Assembly: GCA_024362935.1 (NCBI GenBank)
Contig: JANCRA010000067.1
Coordinates: forward strand, 2,607,921-2,671,920
Reading direction: 5' to 3'
From: Setophaga petechia
Taxonomy: Eukaryota; Chordata; Aves; Passeriformes; Parulidae
DNA length: 64,000 nt
A program made the position numbers and the translations under genes. Of the stretch, positions 37,233 through 48,542 are shown piece after piece. Below the pieces are notes generated by a model. The model did not search any database. It was not told the origin of the DNA and saw only the letters and a program-made list of their open reading frames with translations. How positions within the stretch are numbered: position 1 is the stretch's first letter; each line of letters begins with the position of its first letter.

Positions 37233-37305
37233 TTTGTCCTAATACAGTGCTCAAGTGGAGGAGTAAGATCATTTTCTTTATTTTCAGGGCACACCTGAGT
37301 TGTAT
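37233..37305 (-). CDS. MINDY4: MINDY4 coding exon, linker before the C-terminus
   Basis: This exon is 73 bp. It completes the split Asp codon from the 41.7-kb exon, encodes TTQVCPENKENDLTPPLEHCIRT, and ends with two bases of a Lys codon. The acceptor is CTGCAG (AG at 37307-37306) and the donor is a consensus GTAAGT at 37232-37227. The N-terminal part (VCPENKEN) is the variable, acidic linker of the family. The PPLEHCIRTK end is conserved and should contribute to the folded core. Both phases match the flanking exons, which argues strongly that this is a real exon rather than a chance frame. Confidence 0.9.
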
Positions 37306-37708
37306 CTGCAGAGACAAAACAGACATTGTTAGTGCCTGGGGAACCTTTTCTTCCTACAGAACCCCACAGAAAAGACCTCTCAGATGGTTTGAGTCCAACC
37401 ACTGCCCACTGTGCCTGAGCCAGGTTAGATTGCTCATACAGAGATGGTTTCAAGGAAAACCACAGATCAGAAAATGAACTCATGTGCTGCAGGGCTGTCA
37501 TGAGACCTTTATTTTGCAATTGATGTTGTAATTACTGAGTAATTCTGTTACTCAAACACTAAGGACAGTGGTGGTGCTACACATGAACAGGAGACCCTGA
37601 GTCCAGTTTGAACTGGGGTAGGACTGTTCCACCCTGGAAAAGAAGATTGTCCCTTTACTGCTCAACAAGCAATGCAGAGACAGGAGAAGAAGATGCTGTG
37701 TGGAACAC

Positions 37709-37972
37709 TGCTGGGGAAGATGAAACAGGAAAGCCTAATAAATATGATTGTCTGGCAAAAGATTTTGAGAATATGGAAACTATAAGTAAGATTGAAATGA
37801 AAACAAGTTTTGAGATACCTCAGTTACTGAACAATTGGAAAACAATGGTGTGGCTGGCTGAAAGCAATCCCCATTCAATGAAACAACACTCTCTGCTTGC
37901 AGACAGGTCCAAGGGTCAGAGCAGACTCTGCTTGGCAGAAGGGGCCCAAAGAGGAGTTTTTAGGGTTTAAAA
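37709..37972 (+). mobile_element. Retroviral internal 3' remnant, copy B, with open frame
   Basis: Homologous to 20984-21251 in the opposite orientation. The shared stretch begins at GGAAGATGAAACAGG in both copies. The plus-strand frame 37608-37970 spans it. Upstream of the shared start the copies differ completely, so this one is truncated or recombined. Product not recognised. Confidence 0.6.
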
Positions 37973-38492
37973 TGTAACACAGGATGGTAATGCAATGATT
38001 CTTATAGGTTGTATGTAAATGCTACAGGATTTGTACCTTGTACTAGATTGGTTAGTGAGAATTAGAATATTCAACACAGAAGATTTATGGTATTGTAAAA
38101 GGAACCTCGCTCTCTTATCCTCTTATCCTCTTTTACTCTCTCTCTTATCCTCTCTTTTACTCTCTCATCCTTTTTACCACGCTCTTGCCTTCTCTCTCTT
38201 TCCCACTCTCTTTACTTCTTTGGGGCCTGCTCTGAGCTGTGGCTGGCAGCTCCAAGCAGGGCCCTGTACCCAGGCCCTTTGCAATAAACCTGAAGTTCCA
38301 TGACTAGAAGAAAATTTATTGTACTGTAATGGGAACCTCACTCTCTCATCCTCTTTACCACTCTACCTCTCTCCCTCTCTCAGGCCTGCTCCAGTTGCAG
38401 CTGGCGGCCCCCAGCAGGGCCCTGCACCCAGGCCCTTTGCAATAAACCCCAAGTTCCAAGCCCTGACTTCAGAGATCTCTCATCTCCATCCA
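37973..38492 (+). mobile_element. Endogenous retrovirus LTR, copy B, with internal tandem duplication
   Basis: Same LTR family as 20649-20983, from TGTAACAC to CATCTCCATCCA, but 520 bp long rather than 335. The extra length is a tandem duplication of the CT-rich and polyadenylation region: unit 1 at about 38078-38305 and unit 2 at about 38306-38460. Each ends with AATAAACC (38283 and 38441). The element lies in antisense orientation to MINDY4 within its intron. Confidence 0.75.
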
Positions 38493-39164
38493 TCCCCACC
38501 CTTCTAACCCACCATGGCCCCCACAGAACACCAGGGAGCTCCTCAGACTGGGAGCATTCCCTGGGGATGGAGAGGCCATTGCAGTCCTCCAGGGAAAACA
38601 GAGAGGTCACTGTCTGAGCCACGGCATCTGTCAACAGTGAAAGTAGAGCTGAACTTCCCAGGGACAAAACATCCTGCCACCAGCTTGGATGTCAGTCTGC
38701 TCAGCTGTTTCCTGTTTTGGAATCAGACATTTAAACTGCAGCAGACCAAGGGTTTTGTTGGTTTTTTTGGTTTTTTTCTTTCTCCTTTTCTGTCTGTCAC
38801 CCAGCCAATGGCGCACGATGCCAAGGCAGGGTGCAGGATTTGGGTCTGCTTCAGTGAGACTGAAGGAGACAGGATGGGAGGGGATTGTCCTGACCATTCA
38901 CAGCTGCCAGTCTCAGATCTAGCTGGCTCTCCTCTCATGTCACAGAGAGGACCTGGCTCTCCCTTGTGTGTTGATCTGATGGGTACAAACACATGCAGAA
39001 AACTCTGGATGACTGCAAGGGTTGGAGCAGAGGGAAAGGGACAATATTTAAAAGTACATGAAGTACCGGTGGTTTTCCTCTAGATCCTCAGGAACTTAAG
39101 AGGCACACAGGAATCTTTTAAGTTTAAAAGAGCCTTTTTTATCATAATTTTGAAGAGTTTGTAA
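38493..39164. other. Unassigned intronic sequence with a 189-codon open frame
   Basis: A plus-strand frame (38514-39083) begins 22 bp beyond the LTR. It shows no domain or family pattern that I recognise and includes a Phe-rich stretch read from T-rich DNA, so I do not call it a gene. Confidence 0.4.
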
Positions 39165-39440
39165 CATAGAATTTTAGAATAGTAAAAGTCGAAACCTCTA
39201 AGATCATCAAGTCTAACCATAGATCCAGCACCACCACCACGTTCACTATTAAACCCTGTCCTCAAGTGCCACAACTACAGGTTTTTGAACACTTCCAGGA
39301 ATGGTGACTCCACCACTTCCCTGGGCAACCTGTTCCACTGCTTGACAGCCCCTTCTGTGAAGAAATTTTTCTCTAAACCTCTCCAGGTGCAACCTAAGCC
39401 ACTGTCCTGACCACAGCCCTGGTAGCAGGACAGGCACTTG
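39165..39440 (-). mobile_element. CR1 LINE 3' fragment
   Basis: Antisense CR1 with 'aagatcatcaagtctaacca', 'gtgactccaccacttccctg' and 'ctgtgaagaaatttttctct' on the plus strand. It matches the 19796 subfamily type. Confidence 0.88.
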
Positions 39441-41698
39441 GGGTGGCTGCTTTTCCTATTCATGGCCAACTTTAATGAACTTTGTCATTTTTAGACTTGA
39501 ATTCTTCCAATCAAAAGGTTTGAATGAAGTGTTTCCATTCAAAGAAACAGGAAAAAAAGTATAAAGGTCTACCTAAGAGTAAAAGAAAAGGAATATATAT
39601 ATATTCTACTCTTAATTAGTGAGAAACTGAGTGCCAGCACTGTTACAGCTCTTCTCTGCTTATCCAAAATTTCTACCCCAATGGAAAGATTTTTTATTAT
39701 GATTTTACTCTCTCTATGATGGTATGTTGATGTCATTAACCTGCTTTTATGAAGGAACTTTATGTTTCTTGCCTACATTTTGGCAAATGGTTAAATATGA
39801 GAAGCAGAGTAAATTCTCAATATAAAGTAGCAATTGCCACCACACCCAAAATATAATTCTACTCTTCTTTTTTGCCTTTCTTGCCCAGTGTAATTTCTTT
39901 AATATTTCCTGAAATATGACCTTGATGGTAATTTCATCTCATTATAACCAAGATTCCCATTTTAAGGAATTCAACTTTTTGCTCAGATAAAGCAAACAAC
40001 TTTGCCAGCCAGCAGCAGGGAAATGTGCCTGGGGCAGCACCCAGCTCCTCATGCTGCATTTCCAGGTGATGATGCCTAAACATCACTTCTTGCTGGGATT
40101 CCACAAGGGAAATACCAGCAATATTTAGCATTCTGCAATTTCCATGTGCTCCTGTGTGCTGTGTTTAGATGTTTGGCCAGTGTTACCTTTTTGGATGTAA
40201 AGTAATTACAGTTTTCTCCAGACCTAGCAAGGGATTACTGCACAGCCAGAACCAGGGCAGTGTTTTTGTGGAATGATGAAAGTATTTGCATTTTTACTGC
40301 CTTTTTCAGAATTTCACAGATAACAAAGGATTTACTGGGACACAGCCCTGGAAGGGGCTATGGACACAACAAAGAGATATCTACAACTCCATGCACATTT
40401 TGGCTTTGAGGAGAAACACAAAGGAATGCCATGACAGGCTGGACAGCAAATGGAATAATTTATATGTGCTCTGGGGTATTTCTCATCCAGGGATCTTAGA
40501 GGGCTTGGCAGCTCTTGATTTTGGAAACATTCCTGATGATGGAAACACACATTAGGATACCTGGTTTGGACCAGATGTTATGTGGTCCAAAACAATAGAA
40601 AAAATGTGTCTCTAGTCCTGTGCTGAGCTGTATCATCCATGTCACTTTTGTCTGGCATGTGGGAACCAGCTGGCAACCACAGTCCTGTGAAAACTGATCA
40701 TTTTTTGAGCTAATATATCATGTGACCCCTGCAATAGAATGACAGGGATTTTCTTTAAAGTAAGAGGATAAATAACAGGCAGAAAGATGACTGAACTCAC
40801 TACCAAATATCATGAAGGGCTCAAACTCCCAGAACTCCCAGCACAGAAACAACTTTGCCACATGGACTCAAGCAGAACATACAACACCCAGGAACAGAGA
40901 CAACTTATTTCTAAAGAGCAGACTGCAGTAGAATGGCTCCTTAAGATTGAGAAGGAATTTGGTTATCAAAGAATCACAGGCAAGATTGTATAAATGTACC
41001 AAAGGGAAAGAAAACAAAAGGCGAGTAGGATATTATTAGCAAACAGGGATTTAGAGGTGGAGAATGTATTAAAGTAGGTGCTTTCTAAGGATCAGAAAAC
41101 TCATCCAAATGCCCTCCACTTGAAGAGGTATTTACTGTAAAAGCAGCTGTGTAATTTGGCATGGCTTCCTGAAAGAAGGAGTGTAACAAGTTGGAAGATC
41201 TTTTGCAGGCTTGTGCTTCCAGGCAGGTAAGAGACTAAATTTTTTTAGCAGAGTACTGGTGTCTTCTTGCCTTGGAGGCAAGGATTTCATGTATCTTCAC
41301 CCTCTCTGTTCATTTTCTTACAGGCATTTAGGGTGAGGAACTGGAGACCTGCACTTTCTGCTACAGTGAGATGATGTGAAGGAGAATGGGAGTAGAGAAA
41401 TATATTTTGTAGTCCTGGGAGTATGAATAAGCCAGAGATCACAACCTGTTCCTTGGGAATCAGTGCCACTGGAATTTTTGCCAGTGTGTATAAAGTGACA
41501 CATGCTCACTGTTAACCCTTCCAAGAGCTTATTCTCAAAACTTCCTTGCGAAATGCAATTAATCACCAAAACTAATTATGGAAATAAGGCCACAGCACAC
41601 AAATTAACATTCACTGCCTGCAACCATCACTGTTTGTATTATTGGATTCTCCTTTCTGCCCCCAGAGGTGAAATGCAGATTCAGGGAGCTGCTCATAC

Positions 41699-41879
41699 CC
41701 ACTGTCAAGCGAATCTCTTCATCCTGGTTGGCCAAGCCATCGTAGTAATAGAGGTCAAACCTCCTTCCCGTTTTCCAGTCACTGAGCAAATCCTTCTCCA
41801 AACAGAAAAGCACACTGAAGTGGCTTTCACTGCAGACCAGCCAAATTGGGTACTTGGGGGTCTTCAAGTAACAGCCAAC
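41699..41879 (-). CDS. MINDY4: MINDY4 coding exon with probable catalytic histidine
   Basis: This exon is 181 bp: 60 codons plus the first base of a GAT codon completed by the next exon. The acceptor AG is at 41881-41880, after a pyrimidine tract, and the donor GTATGA starts at 41698. It encodes [13 protein letters not shown], then [10 protein letters not shown], then [20 protein letters not shown]. The histidine in SESHFSVLF sits where the family's catalytic histidine is expected, by analogy with the HF(S/T) motif of MINDY-1. That assignment is inference from the family. [11 protein letters not shown] is the most recognisable signature of the gene. There are no stops or frameshifts, so the exon looks functional. 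Confidence 0.93.
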
Positions 41880-43851
41880 CTAGAAGGAAAATATAAAACT
41901 GCAGAACGTCACTGGGGTTGGGGGGGAGAAACAATTCATTGTGGAAAACATACAATTTGGAAGATCATTTATTTATTCTAGGCTACAAACACTAATGAAG
42001 GCTCATTAGAGACTGTTGATGAAGCAGATCAGTATAGCTCTGGTAAATCATGGAGCATATAAAGGAAATATTAGGCCTTGAGTTGTGGCAGGTAATGGAA
42101 TGCAGCTGTAGTGCTCTCACAGCTCCAAGATCAGATCCCAAAAGAGCTGAACCAACAGGAAACATGTCCTCCTCAACAGCTGTAAAACCACAGGAATTCA
42201 ACATTGGATCAATGGGAGGCTGTGCCATCATTCAGCAATGACTGGAAGCCAGGTAAGAGACTCACAGGATCTCAAGTGCCCTGAGACATCCCTGCCTGGC
42301 CAACTCAACTGACCCAAAATCTTGTGTTGAGCAAAGAAAGCAACGTATTCCCTTCACCTCCTAGTTCACAGTCCAAACATGTATTTTCATCTACAGAAGA
42401 AAGCAATAACAGAAGCATTTGTTTTGCTTCGTTATTCTTAAAAATGAAATATGCTCATGGGAAAATAAAATTTTAACCAAGGCCTTTTCTAAGCCTTTGT
42501 CCTTCTTTTGAAAATGTACTTATAAATAACCTGAATATTCTCTAAGAAAGTGCATAAAAACTTTCATATCCATTCACAGATGTTTTAAACTAGAATACTC
42601 AAGAGATTTAATCTATAAGGGATGGAGGAAGGAGATACCAGCAGCACTGCAGCTGGGTTTTGTACATTTGGGAAATTGCTTAGGGAAACAGAAATCTGAA
42701 ATTAAACATTTTGCTTTCAGTGAAATAATTTTACTTTCAGCCATTTTGTTTTTCATTGAAAAAGCCCTAGTGGAAACTGAGGAAATTTTGCAGAAAAATT
42801 CTCATACATGATTTCTAGACATAGATTTGTGGATGCAGCTCCTACAGTGAAGCCCTCAGTTCTTTACCCTGGGCACAGGGGCAAATGGAAAAAGCCAAAA
42901 GGCAGAAGTCAACATTAATTTTGTTGTAATCAAAACTCTAATCAGTACCCTAAGTGATAATCAGTTTGTGTTTTCATCTCGATGGACATTTAGAATTTCC
43001 ATCCTAAGTGTTACAAGTGCAAATTCAGCTGCCTTCCACCACGAGAATTTCTTCTGATGTTAGATAACAAGTCTCCAGCTAATTAAGTAACTGTTCCCTG
43101 ACTCATTACTTTGCTAATATCTATTTAAAACAGCCTTTTATACAACAATTTTGCTTTTTATGTAAATTCTTGGCTTAGAAGTAAAGAATTTTTTACAAGC
43201 TTCCAATAACATTCATAACAGGAGTTATCAAAAAAGAAAATACGCAGTTTCCACAAAAGATGGCAAATTAGAGGGACACAGATGAAAAGATTCAGCCTCA
43301 CAAACATGCATATTTTAATATGCAGATAAGTCAAAGCCAAAAAGAACAGCCAGTCTCCCCCTAAAAAATGTGTTCTTCCTATGTTTGTCTGCAAAAGCAA
43401 CTTCCCAGCTTCATCAAACAACATTTGACAAAGATTAGAGAGACGCAGAACTTTCAAAGCCACATCCACTCCAGCTCTCACTCCCATGAACCATCCCCCT
43501 GCAGCCAGGACAAACTGTTCAGATGATTGAGGGCTGCAGGAACACTCTCCAAAAATGTGCAGTTTTCAATTACAATCTTTGCAGAAAGCAGTGAGGGCAT
43601 GAACTTTGAGACAACTCAGAGAGTCTAAAATATTTGTAGCTCAAATCCTCCTCTCCCAGAAGAAGGGAGAAGTCTTTGTTTTGGTCACATCAATTTAACC
43701 AGCTGAGGATCAGCTGCTGCCTTTGACACCAAGATGCAGAACATATTTTGTACAAAATAAAATGTGGATCCATGCTGATGACAAGGTGAGGACAACCCTC
43801 ACTGTGAGGATTACTTTGGCTGCTTCTTCAAGCATCAGTTGTGGTGTGGAG

Positions 43852-44300
43852 CAGAATCACTGAGTCATTTGGGTTGGAAAGGACCTCCAGGAGCATCGAG
43901 CCCAGCCTCAGACTGAACATCACCTCAACAACCAGAGCAGAGCACTGAGAGCCACAGCCAGTGGGTTCCTCAATACTCCCAGGAGGGAGGACTCCACCAC
44001 CTCCCTGGGCAGCCCATTCCAACATCTGACCTCACTTCCAGTGATGGAATTCCTGCTGATGTCCTGCCTGACCCTCCCCTGCTGCAGCCTGAGGCTGTTT
44101 CCTCTTGTCCTGTCACTTGTAGCCTGGGAGAAGGGGCTGACCCTCACCTCACCTCCCCACACCTCCTGTCAGGAGTTTGGAGGGCAATAAGGTCATCCCT
44201 GAGCCTCCTTTTCTGCAGGCTCACCACCCCCAGCTTCCTCAGCAGCTCCTGACTCTCCAGACCCTTCCCATACACAGAATCATGGCCTCATTTAACTGCT
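43852..44300 (-). mobile_element. CR1 LINE 3' fragment (about 450 bp)
   Basis: Antisense CR1 starting 'cagaatcactgagtcatttg' on the plus strand, with 'ggttggaaaggacctccagg', 'actccaccacctccctgggc' and 'ctcttgtcctgtcacttgta' blocks. Confidence 0.92.
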
Positions 44301-44361
44301 CCAGCTGGTGAGGCCTGAGTGCTTCCTCAGCTGCCTGACCAGCCTGCTTGGTGGCAATAGT

Positions 44362-44402
44362 AGTGGATAAAACCTGGAATAAAACCTGGAATAAAACTTG
44401 GA
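44362..44402. repeat. Short tandem repeat, 13-bp unit x3
   Basis: Three near-identical AATAAAACCTGGA units, the last with a T for C. Confidence 0.85.
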
Positions 44403-45039
44403 AACAGGACAGGGAAGAACACTCAGCATTCTGACTCCTCAGGAAACCCCTGAAACTCATCAGAGTGTCTGTGTCACCCAACAAGAGCCTGGCAGAGAAC
44501 AGGGCTAACAGAGACCCCTTCTTTCCAGTGTCTTCCCGACATTTGTAGGGCTGAATTCCAAAGGCAAATCAGGGATATGTGACTTGCATCCTTTTTATGA
44601 ATTTTTTTTTAATAAGAGCTCAATGGCTGTGTTTTTATCACTATTCAAGTATTGGTTTTCCAGCAGGCTCATTGCTCATTTTCAGGCAAAAGGAAAATAA
44701 AAGGGGAATGATGAGGTGTCTTTTCATGCTGCATTTCTTCAATTTGTATGGAGACTTCCCTAACCCTGATCCTCTTCTTACAAAGCCCTCAAGAATGCTC
44801 ATAAATTTCAGGAACACCCTTCTGATCTTTGGGAAGCATCAACTTTTCAAAAGCAAGCACCTTCAAAGGGCTCATTCTCCATCTGATAGCTCTGTGTATT
44901 CACACAATGGTGAAATTCAACCTACAGACAAGTATTTATTGCTGGAGAATTATCCCAACAGATCTGCCAGGGTGAGTGGATGGTACCTCAACATTCTGCC
45001 CTAATTTGTCCCTTGAACAAGGCCAACTTTTGCCACGTG

Positions 45040-45042
<3 letters not shown>

Positions 45043-45074
<32 letters not shown>
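45043..45074. repeat. Poly(A) run
   Basis: About 32 consecutive A bases followed by A-rich sequence. I saw no retrocopied gene or retrotransposon body upstream of it. Confidence 0.9.
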
Positions 45075-45075
<1 letters not shown>

Positions 45076-46544
45076 AAAAAACAAGAGAATGTAATAGCAA
45101 AACCAAGCAGGATAACTGGATATGATCTGATGGCATTTTTCTCCAGGAGTTTTATCACTTAACATAATTTCCCCTCCTTGCTTGTAGGACTTTACTGTTT
45201 ATTCTCCAGTTATAATCAATCATTTCTTGCTTTATGTTTCTTTCCCCGAATACAGCTGCTAGAGATGTTTATTTGAGAAGTAATCACAGCATGTCATGGT
45301 TCCACAGAGGGTTGGGTTCTGCCAAACTGAGGAATTTCTAGAATTGACAGGCAGAAAGATAATTACACCAAGATTTCAGAGCTACAGGCAACAGCCCATT
45401 GTTTGTTCTGTCAGGGTTTTATTCCCCACAGCTGCAGTGACCTTTTCTGAATGAATATTGAGCAATGTTCCAGGGTGTTCAGAGTGAAGTGTCAGTGGTG
45501 TAAAATCTAAAATCAAACACCTTTTCAAGAGCCTTTGGGGGAGCAGTGACCCCACTGACCCAGGGCACCCCTGAAACACCAGCTCAGCCACATAACTGCA
45601 GATAATTAAGGGACACTGTGAGGGTGAAGTCATTGGCATTGCCAAATTCTCGATTTCAAATAGATTGAGGAAAATAAAATTAATGTTTATGAGATCTGAC
45701 TTTCAGAGTATGCACTATGCCAGGTGAGACAGAAATTGAAGAGGTTTTAGCCATATAAAATAATAGACAGATAAAATAATAATAGCCATAGAAAGTAATA
45801 TTTCTATTTAGCCATATAAAATAATAGCAAACACTACTGCTACACTGGAGCCTTAGGTAATTTCTCTGTAGTTTTGGATCATGCTTTTATTTTTCTTTTT
45901 TTGTTGCTTTTGTAGAAAAAGTAATCTTTCTGCTAATGAACCAGAGGGAGAATAAAAGGACATGACTGAAGAAGAACAGAAAGAGATGTGTGTTAAATCC
46001 TAGGATCCCTACAGCAAAGAAGAGACTCCTGGAAAGCACTGGCTTCTGATTAAAGTTCTCTTATACTGCCATGGTGTAAAAAGCAGCAGATGTAGAAAGG
46101 AAAAGAGACCTCAGGGTGCCAGGCAGACTGAAGATCTTTTCTTTATCCCTGTCCCACTCAGCTGCTCCTCTGCAATGCCTCAAAAAATGAAGAAATTTTG
46201 AGGGAGATTCAGACCCTCCCTCAGATTTCAGCATTTTGCCATTTCCTCACTACACACAAAGTTTGTAGCCCATTTCAGGGAGTTACATCACTGCAATGAC
46301 ACAGACAGGGCAGGATTCAGCCCACTGAACATTCTGCATTTATTTCTAGGCCCTCTAATGCAAGCTAGCCCTTGGGCTTGGGCTGTAAAATCAGAAAAGC
46401 AAGAGATGGGTATTGTCAGAAATTTAGACCCTCCCATTCATCAGCGATGCAGGGAGTTGGCTGAACTCTTACCTGAAGAATTTTCATCCTAAAAAGCACC
46501 TAAAATGTGATGGGATAAATCCAGATCTGAAACTGGCAGGGGGC

Positions 46545-47097
46545 TATTTACAAATCACAAACGGGACAGGACAGCTGTGGAACATGCCTTGAGCTGTTTG
46601 ATTTTCCAGCATCAATTTCATTACATGGTTATGACAATGGGAAGACACCAGCAGCTCACAGCCCAGGCAGCAGACAAAGAACTTAATGTTACAACTTACT
46701 TTATAAGTTTCTTGACCAATCACACAAAGCAAAAGCACATTGACAGTAGTTCTATCCAATCACTATAAGCACAGCTACCTTTGGTTAAACAATGCTTGCT
46801 TATTTTAAATACAAAACCTGCTTGTAAGCCTTAAAACACAATGCACAGAGCTCCATTATTAAGCTTTAACCTTCCTAATATCTTGTAAGATAAACTTTTC
46901 TGTAGCTTAGGGAGTTATTCTAGCCAAGCTTTAATACACAGACCATTGTTCTATTTGTCCTTGCTTTTCTACAGTCTAAATAATTTTTCTGCTGACCAAT
47001 CTCATGGCTGCTGCTTAGCTCTAATCACAGTTCTACTGTCTCTAAGGCCTGCCTTTTGCAGCTTTCCCAAAACCCACCAATTTTGTGGATTTCCACA
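46545..47097 (-). mobile_element. ERVL-like LTR, minus orientation
   Basis: On the minus strand the LTR starts TGTGGAAATCC at 47097. It contains two GATTGG CCAAT-type motifs (GTGATTGGATAG and GTGATTGGTCAAG) and an ACTTATAAAGTAAG TATA-like box near 46701. The far end near 46545 is approximate. Immediately before the TG lies AGAGAGGGGGAAT, a good polypurine tract, so this is a 3' LTR with internal sequence attached. The ERVL class is by resemblance only. Confidence 0.65.
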
Positions 47098-47340
47098 ATT
47101 CCCCCTCTCTATTCACCCAAAAAGAAACTTTCATAATCATGTCATTTATTACTTGTGTTTTGTAGCTTTACTATAATATTTCTGCTTATTACCTGCTTAA
47201 AGCATTTTCTTGCTTGCACTAAGCATTGCTATATTATAGCACAGCAATTTAATGCTGTGGAAGTCTAGTCAGTTGAAAGGGCATAAATTAAGCCTGACAA
47301 TAGTTACAAGTCACTGTTCAAAAAAGTCTTATCAGTTCTA
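47098..47340 (-). mobile_element. Retroviral 3' internal sequence next to the ERVL-like LTR
   Basis: Sequence ahead of the polypurine tract on the minus strand, with no open frame. The outer border is a guess; no 5' LTR was found further up. Confidence 0.4.
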
Positions 47341-48500
47341 AGGTAAATTCCCACACAGATCCACATGGAAGTGTTTATAATCTAGAGAGACAGGTGGGAA
47401 ATATCTGACTTATCATTTTCTGCTTTACCTGTTTGGAAAGCACACAGAGCTCTTCTGAACATGTGGGCTTTGTTATCCTTATTGTCTAAAATAAAACCTC
47501 TGTGATTCTGTTTCATTTGGAAGGATGCTGACAGGGAAGCAATGCCAATGCCCCAGCAACAGTGACTGGCCTCTGGAAAAATAACTGGCCACAACTCAGA
47601 GGACAACAGGGCTTCATTAAAGAAAATTTCAGTTCCAGGCTAGAAAAGGAGATATAAAAACAAGGAATGAAGAACAGATTTTCTCAAAGACTTTGTCAAC
47701 CTTGTTTCAGTCAAATTTGAATGCACTCCATGTTTTTGCCCACAGTGATGCTCACTGAAGTCTTACAGAAATAGCAGCTTCCTCTGCTGCACCTACAGGG
47801 CACAACATTTACCCCTATTCCTGAAAAATAAATGGAAAATTGGAGCCAACCATCAGTTTCCATTTTGCACTTGTGTGTTTTTGTGGTTGGTTTCTCAGAG
47901 GAGGTGGTTAAATCCCTCTTTCCAAACTTTCCCCTCCATAACCCCACCAATGGCCTGGCTTGAATCTAGTCCACCTGATGGGGAAAAGGGATTTTTTAGG
48001 GGACACATTTCTCTGGGAAGGAGGTTACAGGAGGGCAAAAACACAGGTGAAGTGCCAGGAGACAGAGCATGTGTGCTGAATTTCATCATTCAGGCCTTGT
48101 CATAGCACAGAGTGGTTTCTTCAAAAGGGCCAAGGATAATATTTCCCATCTGTGGAATTTTAATGAATAAATTCTGCTTGTTTCTGTTGCTTTGCTCTGT
48201 CTTCTTGAAAAGAAATAGGGAAAATGTGTGCAGCTTCTTTGTCAATGCCCTCCCCGTTTTCAGAGATGCAAAAACTAAAAAGCACCAGGCCCCAAAAGTG
48301 CTGGGACAGTCAGGAATCAGAGTGGGTGAATGTGGGAGGTCAGACAACAGGAGATTTAACTGACAGGACAGCTTAAAACAGGAGAGAACTGGTGAAAACA
48401 AAGACAAATCAGAGAGAAGGCTCAAAAGAGACAAATAACTTTGAATATTTCCATTTCTTCACATACAACAGCACATACCTAAAGCAGTTTCAAAAAACAT

Positions 48501-48542
48501 TTCAGAATAGTGATAGTGAATAGTGATATTCACTATTCTGAA
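48501..48542. repeat. Small inverted repeat
   Basis: TTCAGAATAGTGA at 48501-48513 is matched by its exact reverse complement at 48530-48542, with a 16-bp loop. A further direct copy of the arm follows at about 48549-48560. Confidence 0.9.

Larger units (their letters stand above)
37306..41698 (-). other. MINDY4 intron (4.4 kb) with retroviral and CR1 insertions
   Basis: GT-AG intron containing a plus-strand endogenous retrovirus fragment (37709-38492) and a minus-strand CR1 piece (39165-39440). The open frame at 38514-39083 begins just after the LTR and shows no family resemblance. Confidence 0.8.

Noticed and set aside
38514..39083. 189-codon plus-strand frame after LTR copy B
   Set aside because: No domain signature; part is translated T-rich DNA; lies within a MINDY4 intron on the opposite strand.
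45043..45074. Poly(A) run considered as the tail of a retrocopy
   Set aside because: No recognisable gene or retrotransposon body and no visible flanking duplication next to it.
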